Source: Desulfofustis sp. PB-SRB1 (GTDB lineage Bacteria > Desulfobacterota > Desulfobulbia > Desulfobulbales > Desulfocapsaceae). Taken from it: DNA of 64,000 nucleotides. The stretch's first letter is position 1. Every line of letters starts with the position of its first letter. The position numbers were made by a program, and so were the translations under genes. Of the stretch, positions 1 to 11,667 are shown piece after piece. The notes beneath the pieces are model-generated. The model was not told the DNA's origin, did no database searches, and worked only from the letters and a program-made list of their open reading frames with translations. Where the stretch lies: NCBI GenBank assembly GCA_016722945.1, contig JAEQMT010000066.1, forward strand, positions 1-64,000, given 5' to 3'.

Positions 1-1393
1 TGATGCGGAGAAGATGCTTTCTATCGCTCGCTATTGATTGGTTCAGGTGGTAACACCCTGCCGCGCCTTGAAAGTTGGCAAGTGATGCATCCTCTTCCGT
101 ACCGCGAAGCAATCACTGAAGACGTGTATGGTAAGCTGTTTAAGGACGTTGGCCGCAATGAGGAAGGTGTTCAGAGTTATTTTTCAGCTCGGGCTGCTCG
201 GTTGGGAGAGTCTGCTGTGGTGGCGTTCGACTCAACCACCATCTCGACCTATTCTGAAAATCAGTCGGAGGCCCGGCGGGGATTCAATAAGGATGGGAAC
301 GGGCTCAACACGATCAAGCTTTTGACCTTATATGCCGTGCAGGCTTGTGAGCCAATAGCGTTCTCCAAGCAACCCGGCAATATTCCTGATGTCATATCCA
401 TTGAAAATACGCTCACACAACTCAAGTGCCTCAGCCTGGAAAAGCCCCTGATTGTCACGGATAACGGCTATTATAGCCAGAAGAATATGATGGAATTCGC
501 CTTACGCAATATGAAATTCCTGACCTTGGCAGACCCGACTATTGTCTGGGTTCGTGAAACAATTGACGAGCTTCGTACAACAATTGCCGGCATGGCCAGC
601 ACGTGTCCGTTTGACCCAACCATCTGCGGAGCAACAGTACGTAGAATGCACCAATTTAGTCGTATGCGCAGGCGATCACGCAACGGCACAGTTGCCGGAG
701 AAAAAGAAACGATCTCACGACGCCTGTATGTGCATGTGTATTATTCCCCTGACAACGAAGCCAAGAAAGAACTTGCCTTTCGCAGGGATCTGCTTGAACT
801 GAAGGCGCACGTAGAAGCAGGGTACGCCGAGTTCACGGAGTCGGTGCAAAAGAAGATCGACAAGTACTTGACCTGCTCCAGAAAGAGGCGAGGAGGACGA
901 CTGAAGGTTGGATTTAATGACGAAGCCATTGCCGAGGCAATGAAGTACTTCGGCTATTTCGCTCTGGTCAGCAATCAGACTATGGACACATTTACCTTTG
1001 GAAAACTATCGGTTGCGAGAAAAAATCGAAGAGCTCTTTGCTGTGCAAAAAGGACGGCTCGACGGTGCTCGACCACGCACATGGTACCCGGATAATCTGC
1101 GCGAAGACAATTCGCGCAATTTATCTCACTGGGCTATCATTGTTTCCTCACTAAAAAGATCAAGGAAGTGCAAGCCAGGCTCAGGAAAAAAAGAACCCGA
1201 AAAATCCAAATCACTTAGTAAACTCGAAAAGAAACTCGACACCTGGCTTTCACAACGCTCTCTTGCCCAAATCCTGGATTGGTTCGACTGCATTGAAACC
1301 ACAAAAGTTAAGACGGTCATGGCCGAATATCGATGGTCCACCGAATCAGTGGCCAGAGACAAGCTGTTCTTGGAGTATCTGGGAATGGATTGA
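1..1393 (+). mobile_element. Decayed IS1634-like (IS4 superfamily, DDE) transposase, 5' end outside window
   Basis: The translated pieces match the IS1634 group of DDE transposases: a first catalytic Asp in VAFDSTTIS, a second in IVTDNGYYS, and the late YRLREKIEELF segment that carries the catalytic Glu. The frame changes at least four times: near 34 (a base appears missing after the ARYW-like segment), near 998, near 1103 (one G appears missing) and near 1200. The remaining reading ends in EYLGMD at 1393. No single product can be made, so the copy is probably inactive. The left part lies outside the window, so terminal inverted repeats and target duplication could not be checked. The family call is by recognition of motifs; the frame changes are read directly. 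Confidence 0.85.
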
Positions 1394-2237
1394 TAGTGTA
1401 CGCTTTATACGATTTTCAGGGTGGTAACAGCGGCCGATCAGATAGGATTGGGAAACTGTTTCTTGCCGGTCTCCGTCTCCTGGGGGTGAATCGTTTGCTC
1501 TATTTTCATGAAAATCGGCCACGAGTTTCTGGCTGCCTCAGCGTAACATGGGTGGACGGATCTCTTTACACGTAGAGTGGTTTTCACCTCTTTGCTCCTG
1601 GCTTGAAGATGGAAAATGAGGCTGCACGGCAGGATGCGGCTAGCCGCATTGAAGCAGCAAAACCGGTGCGGCCGGCGATGGGTGAATGATTACCGTTGGT
1701 CCAACGGTCGGGCGGGATAAAAGTCGAGATGCAGGGCGCCGCCGAAGAATTCAGCCTTGCTGAAGAGATCGCGAAGCACCTTGTCGAGGGTCGGCACCCG
1801 CGATTCATGGATACGTTGGATGCGGTCAAACGATTCTATCTCCAGCAGATTTGCCCCGATCAGCCGACCGGCCCGGCTCCGTGCCGTTACGTCGTTGGCG
1901 GCAAAGACAATCACCGTAGCCAGTGCCTTATGGGCCTTGGTTGTCCTGATCCGGCGTAGCCCGCCGTCTAACTGTAAACTGAAGAAAGAACGGCGAGTTA
2001 TTCATGAAAATAGGTGAAGGGTACCACGATGATCTGACAAAAATCTGACAATGACCGTATCTGAACCCTTACTGTAGATAAAAAAATGATTTCCTGCTAC
2101 CATGGCAGCACAATTTTTTACTGCTTACCCGCCAACTAATCGATGCAGTTAGCGTTTTGTCAGAATTAATCACCCTGTTTTGCAACGGTTCCCTGAATCC
2201 CAGCTCCTGATTTTCTCCATCTAGCAAGGACAATGTA
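1394..2237. other. Gene-poor stretch, possible gene fragment on the minus strand
   Basis: No convincing gene was found here. A minus-strand open frame at about 1690-1975 reads smoothly (VIVFAANDVTARS, then LIGANLLEIESFDRI, ending at 1690) and has no obvious start, so it may be the 3' remnant of a gene. I do not recognise its family. It lies between a dead insertion sequence and a frameshifted gene, which fits a decaying region. Confidence 0.4.
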
Positions 2238-4425
2238 ATGAAAGAAGAAGGGTTGTATATCGTATCAATCAGTGTCCATGGCCTTATTCGCGGCATGGCC
2301 CCGGAATTGGGAAAAGACGCGGATACCGGCGGCCAGATCAAATATGTACTGGAAATGGCCCGGGCTTTAAGCGAAATGGTGCCGGTGGCGCAGGTGGATC
2401 TGCTGACCCGGCGCATTGCTGATCCGGCTCTTGATCCAATCTATAATCAGAAACGGAAGATATCGCCGATCATGCCCGTATTGTCAGGCTGTTTTGCGGG
2501 GGTAAAAAGTATATCCGTAAAGAGTTGTTATGGCCGCATCTCGAACGCTTCATCGACCGGGCCATCTCATATATCAACCAACAGCAGCGCAGCCCGGATC
2601 TTTTTCACGGCCATTACGCGGATGGCGGCTATGTGGCCATGGAACTTGCCGCCGCCTTTGATGTGCCGTTTATCTTTACCGGCCATTCGCTGGGAAGAAA
2701 CAAACTGGCCAAGCTAAAAGAGGAAGGGCTCAGCACTAAAAGAATTGAGAACCAATACAAGATTTCCACCCGCATCGAGGCGGAAGAAAAGATTATCAAG
2801 GCGGCTGATCTGATCATCTGCTCCACATCTCAGGAGATAGATGAGCAATACGGGCTCTATGAAAACGGCCCGGCGGGCACCTACCAGGTTATCCCGCCCG
2901 GCCTGGATCCGACTACCTTTTACCCCTACTATGATCCCCAGTTTGATCCGGATCTGCTGAACGCCGAGGTTAAACAGATCAGAACAACCCTGCTGACCGA
3001 GCTGCACCGGTTCTGGGTAAGCCCAGAAAAGCCCTTTATTCTCGCCCTGTGTCGCCCGGATCACCGGAAAAATATTGGTGGGCTGCTGCGTGCCTACGGA
3101 ACTGATAAAGAACTCAAGGCCATTGCCAATCTTGCTGTTTTCGCCGGTATCAGAAGCGATATAGCGGAAATGGAAGACAATGAGCGGGCGGTGCTCACCG
3201 ATATGCTCTTGGATATGGATCGTTATGATCTGTACGGTAAACTTGCCATCCCTAAAAAACATGATTTCGGCACCGAAGTACCAGAATTGTACCGCCTCTG
3301 CGCCGAAAGCGGCGGGGTGTTCGTCAACCCCGCCCTGGTGGAGCCGTTTGGGCTTACCCTGATCGAGGCATCGGCCTGTGGGGTGCCCATCGTTGCCACT
3401 GATGACGGCGGCCCGCGCGAAATCGTCTCCCATTGTGAGAACGGTATTCTGGTGGACGTTACCAATCACGAATCGGTTGCCGCCGCGATAAAGTCGATTC
3501 TCTTTGATGATGAATTGTGGCGACGCTTTTCCAATAACGGCATCAACGGCGCCCGTTCACGGTACTCATGGCAGGCTTTTAGTGAATCGTATCTCGATTG
3601 CCTGAAAAATAGTGTGCCGCAACTGAAAATGGAGCTGCAAGGAGAGGCGGCCAGGCTGTCGCACAGTCAATCCGCCACACCCTCGTTTGGCAGACGCCTC
3701 AACAAGGTCCGTTACCTGATGATTACCGACATCGACAACACCCTGGTGGGCAACGATGATCAGATGCGGTTGTTATTCACGGTTCTCGGTGAGAAAAAAC
3801 AGAGCATGGCATGGGGCGTTGCCACCGGTCGAAGTCTGGAGATGACCATCGATGCAATGACCGAATATGAATTTCCCGTTCCCGATATCCTCGTCTGCTC
3901 GGTGGGTACGGAAATCTATTACGGGCCCGATTTCAGAATCGACAAGGGCTGGCAGCACTACATTTCCTATCAATGGAAACCCGAGCGTATCAGAACCACT
4001 CTGGAGCAGTTGGAATTTCTCAATTTCCAGGAGGCGGAGGGCAGCGCAGCCACAAAATCAGCTTTTACCTGGAAGAAAAAGATGGTCGGCTGATGCAGGT
4101 GAAAGAAACTCTGGCGGCGGCCAAATTACGCTGTCAGCTGATCTATTCGCATGGTCAGTATTTAGATATTCTGCCGCTGCGTGCGTCCAAGGGACGAGCC
4201 GTGGAGTTTCTGCTGGATAAGTATCATTTCTCGCCGAGAAACGTGATGGTGGCGGGCGATTCGGGCAACGACGAGGATATGATCACCAGCCATGCCCGTG
4301 GCCTGGTGGTGGGAAATCACAGTGAAGAACTCGATCACCTGAAAGGCAGACCAAACATCTATTTCAGCCCGGAGCATTACGCCGCGGGCATCCTCGATGG
4401 TCTGCGTCATTTTGCAATTATCTGA
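2238..4425 (+). pseudogene. Sucrose-phosphate synthase with C-terminal HAD phosphatase-like domain, two frameshifts
   Basis: The intact protein would be about 729 residues and would make sucrose-6-phosphate from UDP- or ADP-glucose and fructose-6-phosphate. The N-terminal GT-B half starts MKEEGLYIVSISVHGLIRG and has the glycine-rich DADTGGQ loop. The second half has the E-x7-E motif of GT4 enzymes in EPFGLTLIEASACG. A C-terminal HAD-like domain begins MITDIDNTLVGND and ends with VMVAGDSGNDEDM, as in bidomain SPS proteins. The reading frame shifts near 2446-2450 (IYNQ to TEDIADHARIV) and again near 4035-4050 (FQEAEG to SHKISFYLEE); both look like loss of one base. Otherwise it is undamaged, so sequencing error or very recent inactivation are both possible. 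Its 3' end overlaps the convergent sucrose synthase gene by 8 bases. Confidence 0.88.
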
Positions 4426-6802
4426 TCGGCTCAATCAGAGCAGCCCGATGCTTGAACTGCAGGTGGTAGAGCATCTGCAGATACCTGTTGGTCTCCTGGC
4501 GTTCAAGATCGTTTGAAAAACGCCAGAATCCGTAAATACAGGTCAGGGTAAGCAATCTTTGGGCGTAGCGGCGCCAGGTGTAACGTGCCTCGATACGTTT
4601 GATGCCGTTGGCGGAAATGTATTGCCAGTATTTTTTATCGGTTTCGCACCGTTCAAAAAAGTCGGCCATGCGTGCCGCCGCTTCATCACCACGGTTGGGG
4701 TCGATATGAAACCCCGAAACCTTGTCTTCAATGATTTCCAGCGGGCCGCCGTAGCGGGTGGCAAAGGTGGGTACCCCCGAGGCCATCGCCTCCACCACGG
4801 TCAAACCGAAAGCCTCGAAAAAGGCGGGCTGCACAAAGATGCCCTGCTGATCGGCGATACAGCGATAGAGCTCACCGCATAAGGATTTGTCCAGGCGGCG
4901 GCCGAGCCAGCGCACCTGGGTGTCGAGCTGGTACTGGTCAAATAATTCATGCATGTGCCGAATCTGTTCCTGTTCCTCGCCATCATGTGAATGGGTGGGG
5001 TCGATTACCCCGCCGACGATCACCAGGTTGGCCGTTTTCCGCAGTGTTTCGTGGCATCCGTACCAGTGGACGAGGCCGGTAAGGTTCTTGATTTTATCCA
5101 GTCGTGCCATGGAAAAAATCAGCGGTCTGTTGTTGTCCTGCAGAAAACCACGGCAATTACTTGATTGCTCCCCATAGAGGAGATTGTGCACTTCTCTCAC
5201 ATCTTGTTCCGATCGTCGTTTGCCGGCATGGTAGGGAAAATAGATTGAGTCATCGGCGCCGGGCGAGACGATATTGAATTTGGGGTCAAACACATCGATT
5301 CCGTGAATAATCCGCTGGAGCCCCGGCATGGTAAATGAACCGTAACTCTCATATTGACCAACCACATCATCTGAACCGGCAATCTCCTGGTAGGTAGAGG
5401 TGATGATGAAATCAGAGCTGTTCATGGCGATGAGATCAGCGGTGAATTGACAGGAGAAGTGGTATTGCTCCTCCATGTCCTGCCAGTAGAGGGCCGAATA
5501 GAGATACTTAGTTTTTTCCAGGGCGTGGGCGATGGTGCACTGGGTGACCCCGAATTTCTGGGCAATCAGGTAGGCGGCGAGGTTGCCGTCGGAATAGTTA
5601 CCGATAACCAGATCGGGCCGCCGTCCCAATTGTTCTACAATCGCCTGCTCGCTGTCGCGGCTGAACTGTTCCAGATAGGGCCATACCTCAAAACGAGAGA
5701 TCCATTCAGTAACGATGGAGCCATCGAGACGCCTGAACGGTACCCGGATGATAAGGCTATGATCGGTGCCCTCCACCGGTTCAATGGGCTGGTCGCAGGT
5801 GGTGTCGCCGGCCTCGGGAATGAGCCGGGTAATGATCAGGATGCGCGGGCTTATGGCAAGGCCCTGTTCGTACAGTCGCTTCTTGATTTCGCGCTCCAGG
5901 GCACGCACCTGATCCAGGATGTAGACAACCTGACCGCCGGTATCCGGCAGGCCGAGAACGTTTTTTTGCCCGAAATAGCCGTGCGGTGATAAAATCGCGA
6001 TGTTGAAAATCATCGGGATACGGTCGAGAAACCGTTCCAGGTTGGAATAATCAGGCGCTTCCAAAAGATCGGCCAGAAGCTCCATGGTCGTCCTGATATC
6101 TTTGATGGTGCGCCCCCAGCCCGGCTCAAACCCTAATAGTCGCAATGAGGATTCAACATCACCCCAGAGAAGATCGCTGTCCTGCGCCTTGATATATTCC
6201 AGGGCATCAGCCAGGGCAGCACGCAGTTCCGTACTGTTTTTTATCGCAGGGCTGATAAGGAAGGTCTGGTCCCCGTAGGCGTGTACCTGCAAAAAGGGCA
6301 ACAGCAGATCATCACCGTAGCGCAGGGCATTGGAGAGGCGGCTGGAAAAACGGCGATTGAGAAATTCGACACCGCTGCCGATGGAGCGGGTCTGATTCAT
6401 TTTCGGCACATCACGCTCAAACGGCGCCAGATCAATCTCGAGATTAGTGGAATGTTCCCGACCGGTAATCAGTTTCTCCTTGAAACTGAGAAACTCGGAT
6501 GCCTCACAACGGGTGAGGCGATGATCGTCATAGCTGTATCTGAGATAGATCTGCTCCGCCACCCGCGGTCTGATCAGCAGATAAAACTGGTTGCCGGAAA
6601 ACGCCGCTTCCTGGCTCTTGATAATGGATTCACGCAGCGGTGAGTCAATCAGTTCGGGATGGGCGTGCTGACAATAGTTGACAAATCCATCCAGGAGATC
6701 GCTGCCCAGCCATAACATTTTGGCACAATCCCGGTACCACTCAAACAGTCCGGTAACAACATCTGGTTGTTGTCGGGCATAGGTTTCAATAGCAAGCTGC
6801 AT
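4418..6802 (-). CDS. Sucrose synthase
   Basis: A full-length 794-residue sucrose synthase, which reversibly converts sucrose and a nucleoside diphosphate to NDP-glucose and fructose in the cytoplasm. The N-terminal regulatory region is followed by the GT-B domain opening with [19 protein letters not shown], the SIYFPY segment and the GT4 E-x7-E motif in [15 protein letters not shown]. Length and domain order match the plant/cyanobacterial-type enzyme. It starts 11 bases after the stop of the unknown gene at 6814-7773 and probably shares its transcript. It converges on a damaged sucrose-phosphate synthase, so here the enzyme may act mainly in breakdown or in NDP-glucose supply. That last point is inference. 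Confidence 0.93.
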   Translation of the reverse strand: MQLAIETYARQQPDVVTGLFEWYRDCAKMLWLGSDLLDGFVNYCQHAHPELIDSPLRESIIKSQEAAFSGNQFYLLIRPRVAEQIYLRYSYDDHRLTRCEASEFLSFKEKLITGREHSTNLEIDLAPFERDVPKMNQTRSIGSGVEFLNRRFSSRLSNALRYGDDLLLPFLQVHAYGDQTFLISPAIKNSTELRAALADALEYIKAQDSDLLWGDVESSLRLLGFEPGWGRTIKDIRTTMELLADLLEAPDYSNLERFLDRIPMIFNIAILSPHGYFGQKNVLGLPDTGGQVVYILDQVRALEREIKKRLYEQGLAISPRILIITRLIPEAGDTTCDQPIEPVEGTDHSLIIRVPFRRLDGSIVTEWISRFEVWPYLEQFSRDSEQAIVEQLGRRPDLVIGNYSDGNLAAYLIAQKFGVTQCTIAHALEKTKYLYSALYWQDMEEQYHFSCQFTADLIAMNSSDFIITSTYQEIAGSDDVVGQYESYGSFTMPGLQRIIHGIDVFDPKFNIVSPGADDSIYFPYHAGKRRSEQDVREVHNLLYGEQSSNCRGFLQDNNRPLIFSMARLDKIKNLTGLVHWYGCHETLRKTANLVIVGGVIDPTHSHDGEEQEQIRHMHELFDQYQLDTQVRWLGRRLDKSLCGELYRCIADQQGIFVQPAFFEAFGLTVVEAMASGVPTFATRYGGPLEIIEDKVSGFHIDPNRGDEAAARMADFFERCETDKKYWQYISANGIKRIEARYTWRRYAQRLLTLTCIYGFWRFSNDLERQETNRYLQMLYHLQFKHRAALIEPIR

Positions 6803-6813
6803 GGGTGTGGAAC

Positions 6814-7773
6814 CTATGTATCGAGGGTGAATGTCACAAATACGGCATAGCGGGTGAGCTCGTCTGAGAGGCTGAATTTTGCAAGTATTGTGTCCTTGCC
6901 GGTTTCGTCCGAGTCATCCACCACAACGTTTTTCCAGTCCAGTCGGAAGGTTCTGTGATCCACGGTTAACAGATCGGCTGCCGTCTGCAATACCCTGATC
7001 AGGTATTTCAACGAATCATCAGGGTAGCTCAACAACTCATTGGTTTCGGCAAGCTCTTTTTCAGCCGATGCCAGAGTGGTGCGAATGGTGTCCAGTTTTT
7101 CTTCCAGAGCCGGATCGGGTACACCAAATCCGCCGTGGGCACGAATTTTTCCTGAAACTATTGTGGAAGCACCGCGAAGATACGCAATTTTTTCACGTAG
7201 TTCCGCTTTTTTCGTCTTGAGCTGGGTAATATGTTCCATGGCGTACGTTGCAAGCACATCGAGGCCGCGATCGGTAACCCAACCCTTGGCATCGGCGAGC
7301 GAGTCGGAGACGGCAACGAGACGGTGATCGGAAAAATTAACGCTTTTCTGCATGACGTCTTTTTCGATAAGATCACCGGTTTGCCGGGGAGCAAATATGG
7401 TTTTCTCCTCTTGTATCATGGTGAGAAGGGCGACTGCCTTCCCGTTTTCGCCGGTGGGTAAGTCCGCTTTTGTATTTTGATGGTGATGCAGCAGAAGTTG
7501 CATTTCATCATACGAGGCAAAGAGCGGCTTTACCGACGGGTCGTTGTAGTAGGTATTTCGATCAAGTACCAGGGGGCCGGGAATCTGCTCCGTCATGGAA
7601 TTGCAATATGAGGCGGCAGCTTCGACCGGATCAACCAGGGCGGAGTGAAAGCGACGAGCCTGGCGGATAGCGGGATCGGCAATGTCCACCAGCCGGTCGA
7701 TTCGCGCCGATGCCGCCCGTGCTTCAGGATTGTTATTATCTGAGCGAAACAGTGATAGCAGTGATTTAAACAT
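6814..7773 (-). CDS. Unrecognised cytoplasmic protein upstream of sucrose synthase
   Basis: I do not recognise this 319-residue protein. It has no signal peptide or membrane segment. The N-terminus ([14 protein letters not shown]) is short and basic. Residues of roughly 185-260 are rich in Glu, Lys and Leu and look helical, possibly coiled coil (the stretch around [13 protein letters not shown] and [13 protein letters not shown]). The C-terminus is beta-rich. It is likely the first gene of a two-gene unit with sucrose synthase, which starts 11 bases downstream, so a role connected with sucrose or glycosyltransferase function is possible but not shown by any motif. Confidence 0.75.
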   Translation of the reverse strand: MFKSLLSLFRSDNNNPEARAASARIDRLVDIADPAIRQARRFHSALVDPVEAAASYCNSMTEQIPGPLVLDRNTYYNDPSVKPLFASYDEMQLLLHHHQNTKADLPTGENGKAVALLTMIQEEKTIFAPRQTGDLIEKDVMQKSVNFSDHRLVAVSDSLADAKGWVTDRGLDVLATYAMEHITQLKTKKAELREKIAYLRGASTIVSGKIRAHGGFGVPDPALEEKLDTIRTTLASAEKELAETNELLSYPDDSLKYLIRVLQTAADLLTVDHRTFRLDWKNVVVDDSDETGKDTILAKFSLSDELTRYAVFVTFTLDT

Positions 7774-7879
7774 AGTTCATGGTTTTTTCGCCCCAGGAGA
7801 ACACATCCAAACTTCTTGGGGCGTAAGAAGGATTGATAGAATTCTATAACTCCCTATTGCCTGACCTGAAATCCTAAAT

Positions 7880-7984
7880 TATTTAAAATTACTGGATTCC
7901 CGCTACAGCCTGCCCTTGAGTGTTGTTATCGAGGGCGGGGATGACGAAAGCAAGCAAAATCAGGGTTTTTACGAATTAATCAGG
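7880..7984. repeat. Dispersed intergenic element, copy A (left end degenerate)
   Basis: Shares the core TTACTGGATTCCCGC and GGGATGACGA with the copy at 59529-59668 and, inverted, with that at 55996-56155. The right end AGGGTTTTTACGA matches the right ends of the other copies. The left terminal repeat is not clear. Confidence 0.6.
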
Positions 7985-8002
7985 ATGTAATATACACGGA
8001 AA

Positions 8003-8091
8003 TGGTGCCTCGGGCGAGAGTCGAACTCGCACGGGCGCAATGGCCCAAGGGATTTTAAGTCCCTGGTGTCTACCTGTTCCACCACCGAGGC
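8003..8091 (-). tRNA. tRNA-Leu (anticodon TAA)
   Basis: On the minus strand the acceptor arm GCCTCGG pairs with CCGAGGC, followed by A and an encoded CCA. The anticodon arm GGGAC TTAAAA TCCCT-type loop gives TAA. The T arm carries GTTCGACTC. A long variable arm is present, as expected of a class II tRNA. Length is 89 bases including CCA. Confidence 0.95.
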
Positions 8092-8221
8092 ATAACGGCA
8101 CGGCACCACATCGTCTGTAGGGTTCTGTTTTTACACAGCCGTCTTACATTTTCAAACACTATTTTCCCGCGGAAAAACGGTACCCTCTGACCATATCAGC
8201 AGGTGGTTGAGGGTTGCGGTG

Positions 8222-8950
8222 TTACAACTCTATGCCGTAGCCAATCTGTTCACGCATCTCCCGCACCGCCTGATCGATCCCCACGTAAAGCGCCCGGCAG
8301 ATAATCGCATGGCCGATGGAGAGTTCCTCTATCTCTTCTATTGCCGCAATCGGGCCGACATTGACATAGTTGAGGCCATGGCCGGCATTAACGCGCAGAC
8401 CGAAGTCAAAAGCGGTGGCGGCAGCCTCGACAATGCGATCCAATTCCTCCTCCCGTTCATCATCACCTTGTGCATCGGCGTATGTCCCGGTGTGCAACTC
8501 GACGAAGGTGGCGCCTACGTCATCGGCAGCCTCAATCTGGCTTTCCAGAGGATCGATGAACAGCGACACCGGGATTTCAGAATCCTGTAATTCTCCAATG
8601 GCACGATCCAGTGAATCAGCAAAGGAAACCACATCGAGGCCGCCTTCGGTGGTCAGCTCTTCACGCTTTTCCGGCACCAGCGTAACCATGTCGGGTTTGA
8701 TGTCACGGGCAATGGCAATCATTTCTTCGGTGGCGGCCATTTCCAGATTGAGCTTGGTCTGGATCGTTTCTCGCAGGATGCGGACATCTCTATCCTGAAT
8801 GTGGCGGCGGTCTTCACGCAGATGAACGACAATGCCGACCGCCCCGGCCAACTCACACTGGGCGGCGGCGATGACCGGGTCGGGTTCACGTCCCAGCCGG
8901 GCCTGGCGAATGGTGGCAACGTGATCTACGTTAATGGCAAGCTTGATCAT
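8222..8950 (-). CDS. pdxJ: Pyridoxine 5'-phosphate synthase
   Basis: A 242-residue TIM-barrel enzyme that condenses 1-deoxyxylulose-5-phosphate with 3-amino-1-hydroxyacetone phosphate to pyridoxine 5'-phosphate in the DXP-dependent vitamin B6 route. It begins [20 protein letters not shown], the conserved start of the family, and contains [21 protein letters not shown] and the late AGHGLNY motif. A strong ribosome site (GGGAGGAG) lies 5 bases before the ATG at 8950, which argues for independent initiation even though the upstream ybeY frame runs into it with no stop. Third gene of phoH-ybeY-pdxJ. Confidence 0.95.
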   Translation of the reverse strand: MIKLAINVDHVATIRQARLGREPDPVIAAAQCELAGAVGIVVHLREDRRHIQDRDVRILRETIQTKLNLEMAATEEMIAIARDIKPDMVTLVPEKREELTTEGGLDVVSFADSLDRAIGELQDSEIPVSLFIDPLESQIEAADDVGATFVELHTGTYADAQGDDEREEELDRIVEAAATAFDFGLRVNAGHGLNYVNVGPIAAIEEIEELSIGHAIICRALYVGIDQAVREMREQIGYGIEL

Positions 8951-9415
8951 GTGACTCCTCCCAAATGATGTGATGGTGGTGCTAAGAAGCTTTTTTTCCA
9001 TGGCCGTCATCTCTTGTGCCGCTGATGGTGATCGTTCATGATCGTAGCCGATCAGATGAACAAACCCGTGCACCATGAGCCGAACAAGATAAAGCAGAAA
9101 CGGCTGGTTCAGTTCGGTTGCCTCGCGACGGGCGGTTTCAACCGAAATGATGACTTCGCCCAGCTCATGGGAACCGGTGACGGCGAGCATGGGGTCACGC
9201 TGCGCGTCATTGCTGAAACTCAACACGTTTGTAGCTGAGTCCTTGTTACGATAGGTTCTGTTCAGTGTTTGTATCTCTTGATCAGATACCAGCACAAAGC
9301 TGACGTGGCGGCCTGGTTGGTGATGTGCGGCAAGCAGCCTGTCCGCCTCTTTTTTCAGCCGTGGAATGACGGCTTGCCGCAACTGGGGGCAGCGATTGAT
9401 GATAGTTGCCGGCAT
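8951..9415 (-). CDS. ybeY: Endoribonuclease YbeY (rRNA maturation), reading frame open into pdxJ
   Basis: The first 155 codons of a 397-codon open frame encode YbeY, a zinc-dependent endoribonuclease for 16S rRNA 3' end maturation and ribosome quality control. The zinc-binding signature [13 protein letters not shown] (H-x3-H-x5-H) is intact, as is the NVLSFSND segment. The family's usual end (MEKKLL here) is followed not by a stop but by about 11 codons and then the PdxJ start. A run of seven A lies in that last part, so a one-base sequence error could have removed a stop; a natural fusion is the alternative. It follows phoH by 17 bases. Confidence 0.88.
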
Positions 9416-9432
9416 AAGCTGGGAACCAGTTA

Positions 9433-10419
9433 CTAGGGGTAGGGATCGGTTTCATCCAGCTGTGTATCGCCTTCATACGCCTGGATAATCTTTTGTACGA
9501 GAGGATGGCGCACTACATCTCTTTTAGTGAACCGGCAAAAGCTGATGCCGTCGATGGCGCCAAGCAGGTCGGCCGCCTGGATGAGACCTGACTTTCTCCG
9601 GGAGGAGAGATCGATCTGAGTAATATCGCCGGTGATCACGGCTCGTGAATCAAAGCCGATGCGGGTGAGAAACATTTTCATCTGCTCGCGCGTGGTGTTT
9701 TGCGCTTCATCGAGGATGACAAAGGCATTACTCAATGTTCGCCCCCGCATGAACGCCAGCGGGGCAATCTCGATGATTCCCTGATCAAGCAGATCCTGCG
9801 CCTTTTCAATACCCAGCATATCGAGCAGGGCATCGTTGAGCGGCCGCAGATAAGGGTCTACCTTTTGGGTGAGATCCCCCGGTAGAAACCCAAGCCGTTC
9901 ACCAGCCTCTACCGCCGGGCGGGTTAAAATGATGGTGCGCACCATATTGTCGGCAAGCGCCGCCACTGCCATGGCAACTGCCAGGTAGGTCTTGCCGGTG
10001 CCGGCCGGTCCGATGCCGAAGACGATATCATGGCCGCGTATGGCGTCGATATAGAGCTTCTGATTAGGCGTTTTCGGCGAGATAACCCGGTTTCTTGCGG
10101 TTACAAAGACCTTGTCGAGAAATATGCGCTCTAAACGGGCGGAGGGGTTACCCTGCAGAATTTTCAGGCCGAAGGCGACATCACTTGTATAGATGGGATA
10201 GCCGGTGCTGATCAGCCCATAGAGTTGTTCGAGCAGGTTGACCGCGAGGCTGACGTCATGCTCCGCGCCGCTTACCTTCAGCGCGGCGCCACGAACGTTG
10301 ATGTGAACCCGGGCGCCATCCTCGATCAGCTGTATATTCTTGTTCAGATCTCCATACAGGGTGCCGGCATGTTCGTTGCTGCTGAACTGAACATCCCGGC
10401 TTGCCCTTTTCTGCTCCAT
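9433..10419 (-). CDS. phoH: PhoH-like ATPase
   Basis: A 328-residue PhoH family protein, a P-loop ATPase related to superfamily 1 helicases and thought to act in RNA metabolism. The Walker A motif GPAGTGKT lies near residue 143 and Walker [10 protein letters not shown] near 225; the [16 protein letters not shown] and TGDITQIDL motifs are also intact. The N-terminal 100 residues form the small KH-like region typical of the PhoH group linked to ybeY. The phoH-ybeY neighbourhood is widely conserved, and supports a shared role in ribosome and RNA maturation. Confidence 0.93.
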   Translation of the reverse strand: MEQKRASRDVQFSSNEHAGTLYGDLNKNIQLIEDGARVHINVRGAALKVSGAEHDVSLAVNLLEQLYGLISTGYPIYTSDVAFGLKILQGNPSARLERIFLDKVFVTARNRVISPKTPNQKLYIDAIRGHDIVFGIGPAGTGKTYLAVAMAVAALADNMVRTIILTRPAVEAGERLGFLPGDLTQKVDPYLRPLNDALLDMLGIEKAQDLLDQGIIEIAPLAFMRGRTLSNAFVILDEAQNTTREQMKMFLTRIGFDSRAVITGDITQIDLSSRRKSGLIQAADLLGAIDGISFCRFTKRDVVRHPLVQKIIQAYEGDTQLDETDPYP

Positions 10420-10428
10420 GGTGGGTGG

Positions 10429-11290
10429 CTATGAGGCAGACTGTGCCGCCATCTCATCGATGAGCTGCTGAAAACCCTGCATGGAACGCTGCTTGAGCTT
10501 ACGGCCGTTGATGAAGATGGTGGGTGTGCCGGTAACTCCGGCCTGCTGGGCGTCTCGCAGATCCTGGTTGATCTGCTGGATGACTTTTTCAGAGTTTCGA
10601 TCCTGTTCAAACTGGTCGATATCCAGTTCAAGTTGAAACGCGATGGCATCGATTACCTCGTCACTCAGTGTTGGCGAAGCAAACAATTTGTCATGAAATT
10701 CCCAAAACTTCCCCTGTTCACCGGCAGCAAGAGCGGCGCGTGCGGCCGGTTCGGCAAATTTATGAAAGCGAAGGGGCATATTTTTGAAAACTATTTTAAC
10801 AGTATCGTGATTTTGCTCGAACACCTGCTCGAGAAGCGGCGCCAGTTGGCCGCAGTAAGGTCATTCAAAATCCGTGAATACCGCGATGGTTAACCGGTGC
10901 CTCTGGGTTACCCAACACCGGTGAACCGGCGGTGTTAATAGTGCTGATAAAATCGATGGTAAGGGCGGTAAACGTCTGATCGTTACCGTTTACCAGCAAA
11001 ATAATCCTCGCCGCGTGCATCAACGTCAATGGCAGTGATACGCCTGGGATCGACCCTGAAGTGTGCCTTTAAGTCTGCCATTGGGCTCATAAATCAAAAT
11101 GTTATGTTTGCTCGGTGAGCACGAAGATGGCTGAGCCGTCCACCGCCTGAACGATATCGACCGGTTTTTCCGGTATCTGCCAGCCGGCTACCTGCTCGAC
11201 CAGAAGGTTTTCGCCGGCGGTGGCGGTGCTGAAGGCAAGGGCGGTGCAGACCAGCACCTCGAACAACAATGGGCCAATTCTGACATTCAT
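10429..11290 (-). pseudogene. Exported beta-propeller/DsbA-like protein with apparent selenocysteine (UPYC), four frameshifts
   Basis: When four single-base insertions are removed (near 11108, 11055, 11006 and 10891), one protein of about 285 residues appears: a signal peptide (MNVRIGPLLFEVLVCTALAF), a short NHL-like propeller segment (NILIYEPNGRLK), a linker GSPVLGNPEAPV, then a DsbA/DsbG-type thioredoxin domain. Its active site reads TDFE-TGA-PYC, where relatives have CPYC. The TGA is therefore either a selenocysteine codon or a nonsense mutation. The cis-proline loop GVTGTPTIFINGR is intact. The likely role is disulfide reduction or isomerisation in the periplasm. The damage-free flanks suggest either recent decay or local sequence errors. 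The GTG at 10824 would only yield a C-terminal piece lacking the active site. Confidence 0.75.
10836..10863 (-). other. Candidate selenocysteine TGA (10861-10863) with downstream stem-loop
   Basis: TGA stands at the first cysteine of a thioredoxin-type C-P-Y-C site. Seven bases downstream a GCGGC/GCCGC stem closes an 8-base loop. The loop starts 12 bases after TGA, a little closer than usual for bacterial SECIS elements, so this structural support is weak. Confidence 0.5.
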
Positions 11291-11509
11291 AGCTACCTCG
11301 AAATAAAGTGGTTACTTAGTGTTGCGGACTTGATTATCTGCTGATTGTAGCCATGTTTTCGTCAATTTACAATATGAGATAATCAGCTGCATCGATGCAA
11401 ATAGTATGGCCTTCTTGCCAAACAAATGGTATGCTGTGACGTTTGATCGGCCAAACTTGTGGTGTTCCATGGTTGGCCTGATTGTATTGTATTACCTGGC
11501 GTTTAGATT

Positions 11510-11594
<85 letters not shown>

Positions 11595-11667
11595 TGGCAG
11601 ATATCGGGGATAGTGTATAGTCCCTTAAATGACAATTTTTACCAGCACATACAAAGGATAGAGAACA

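Noticed and set aside
2714-3469. Long minus-strand frame inside sucrose-phosphate synthase
   Set aside because: It mirrors the coding strand of a clear glycosyltransferase and resembles no family.
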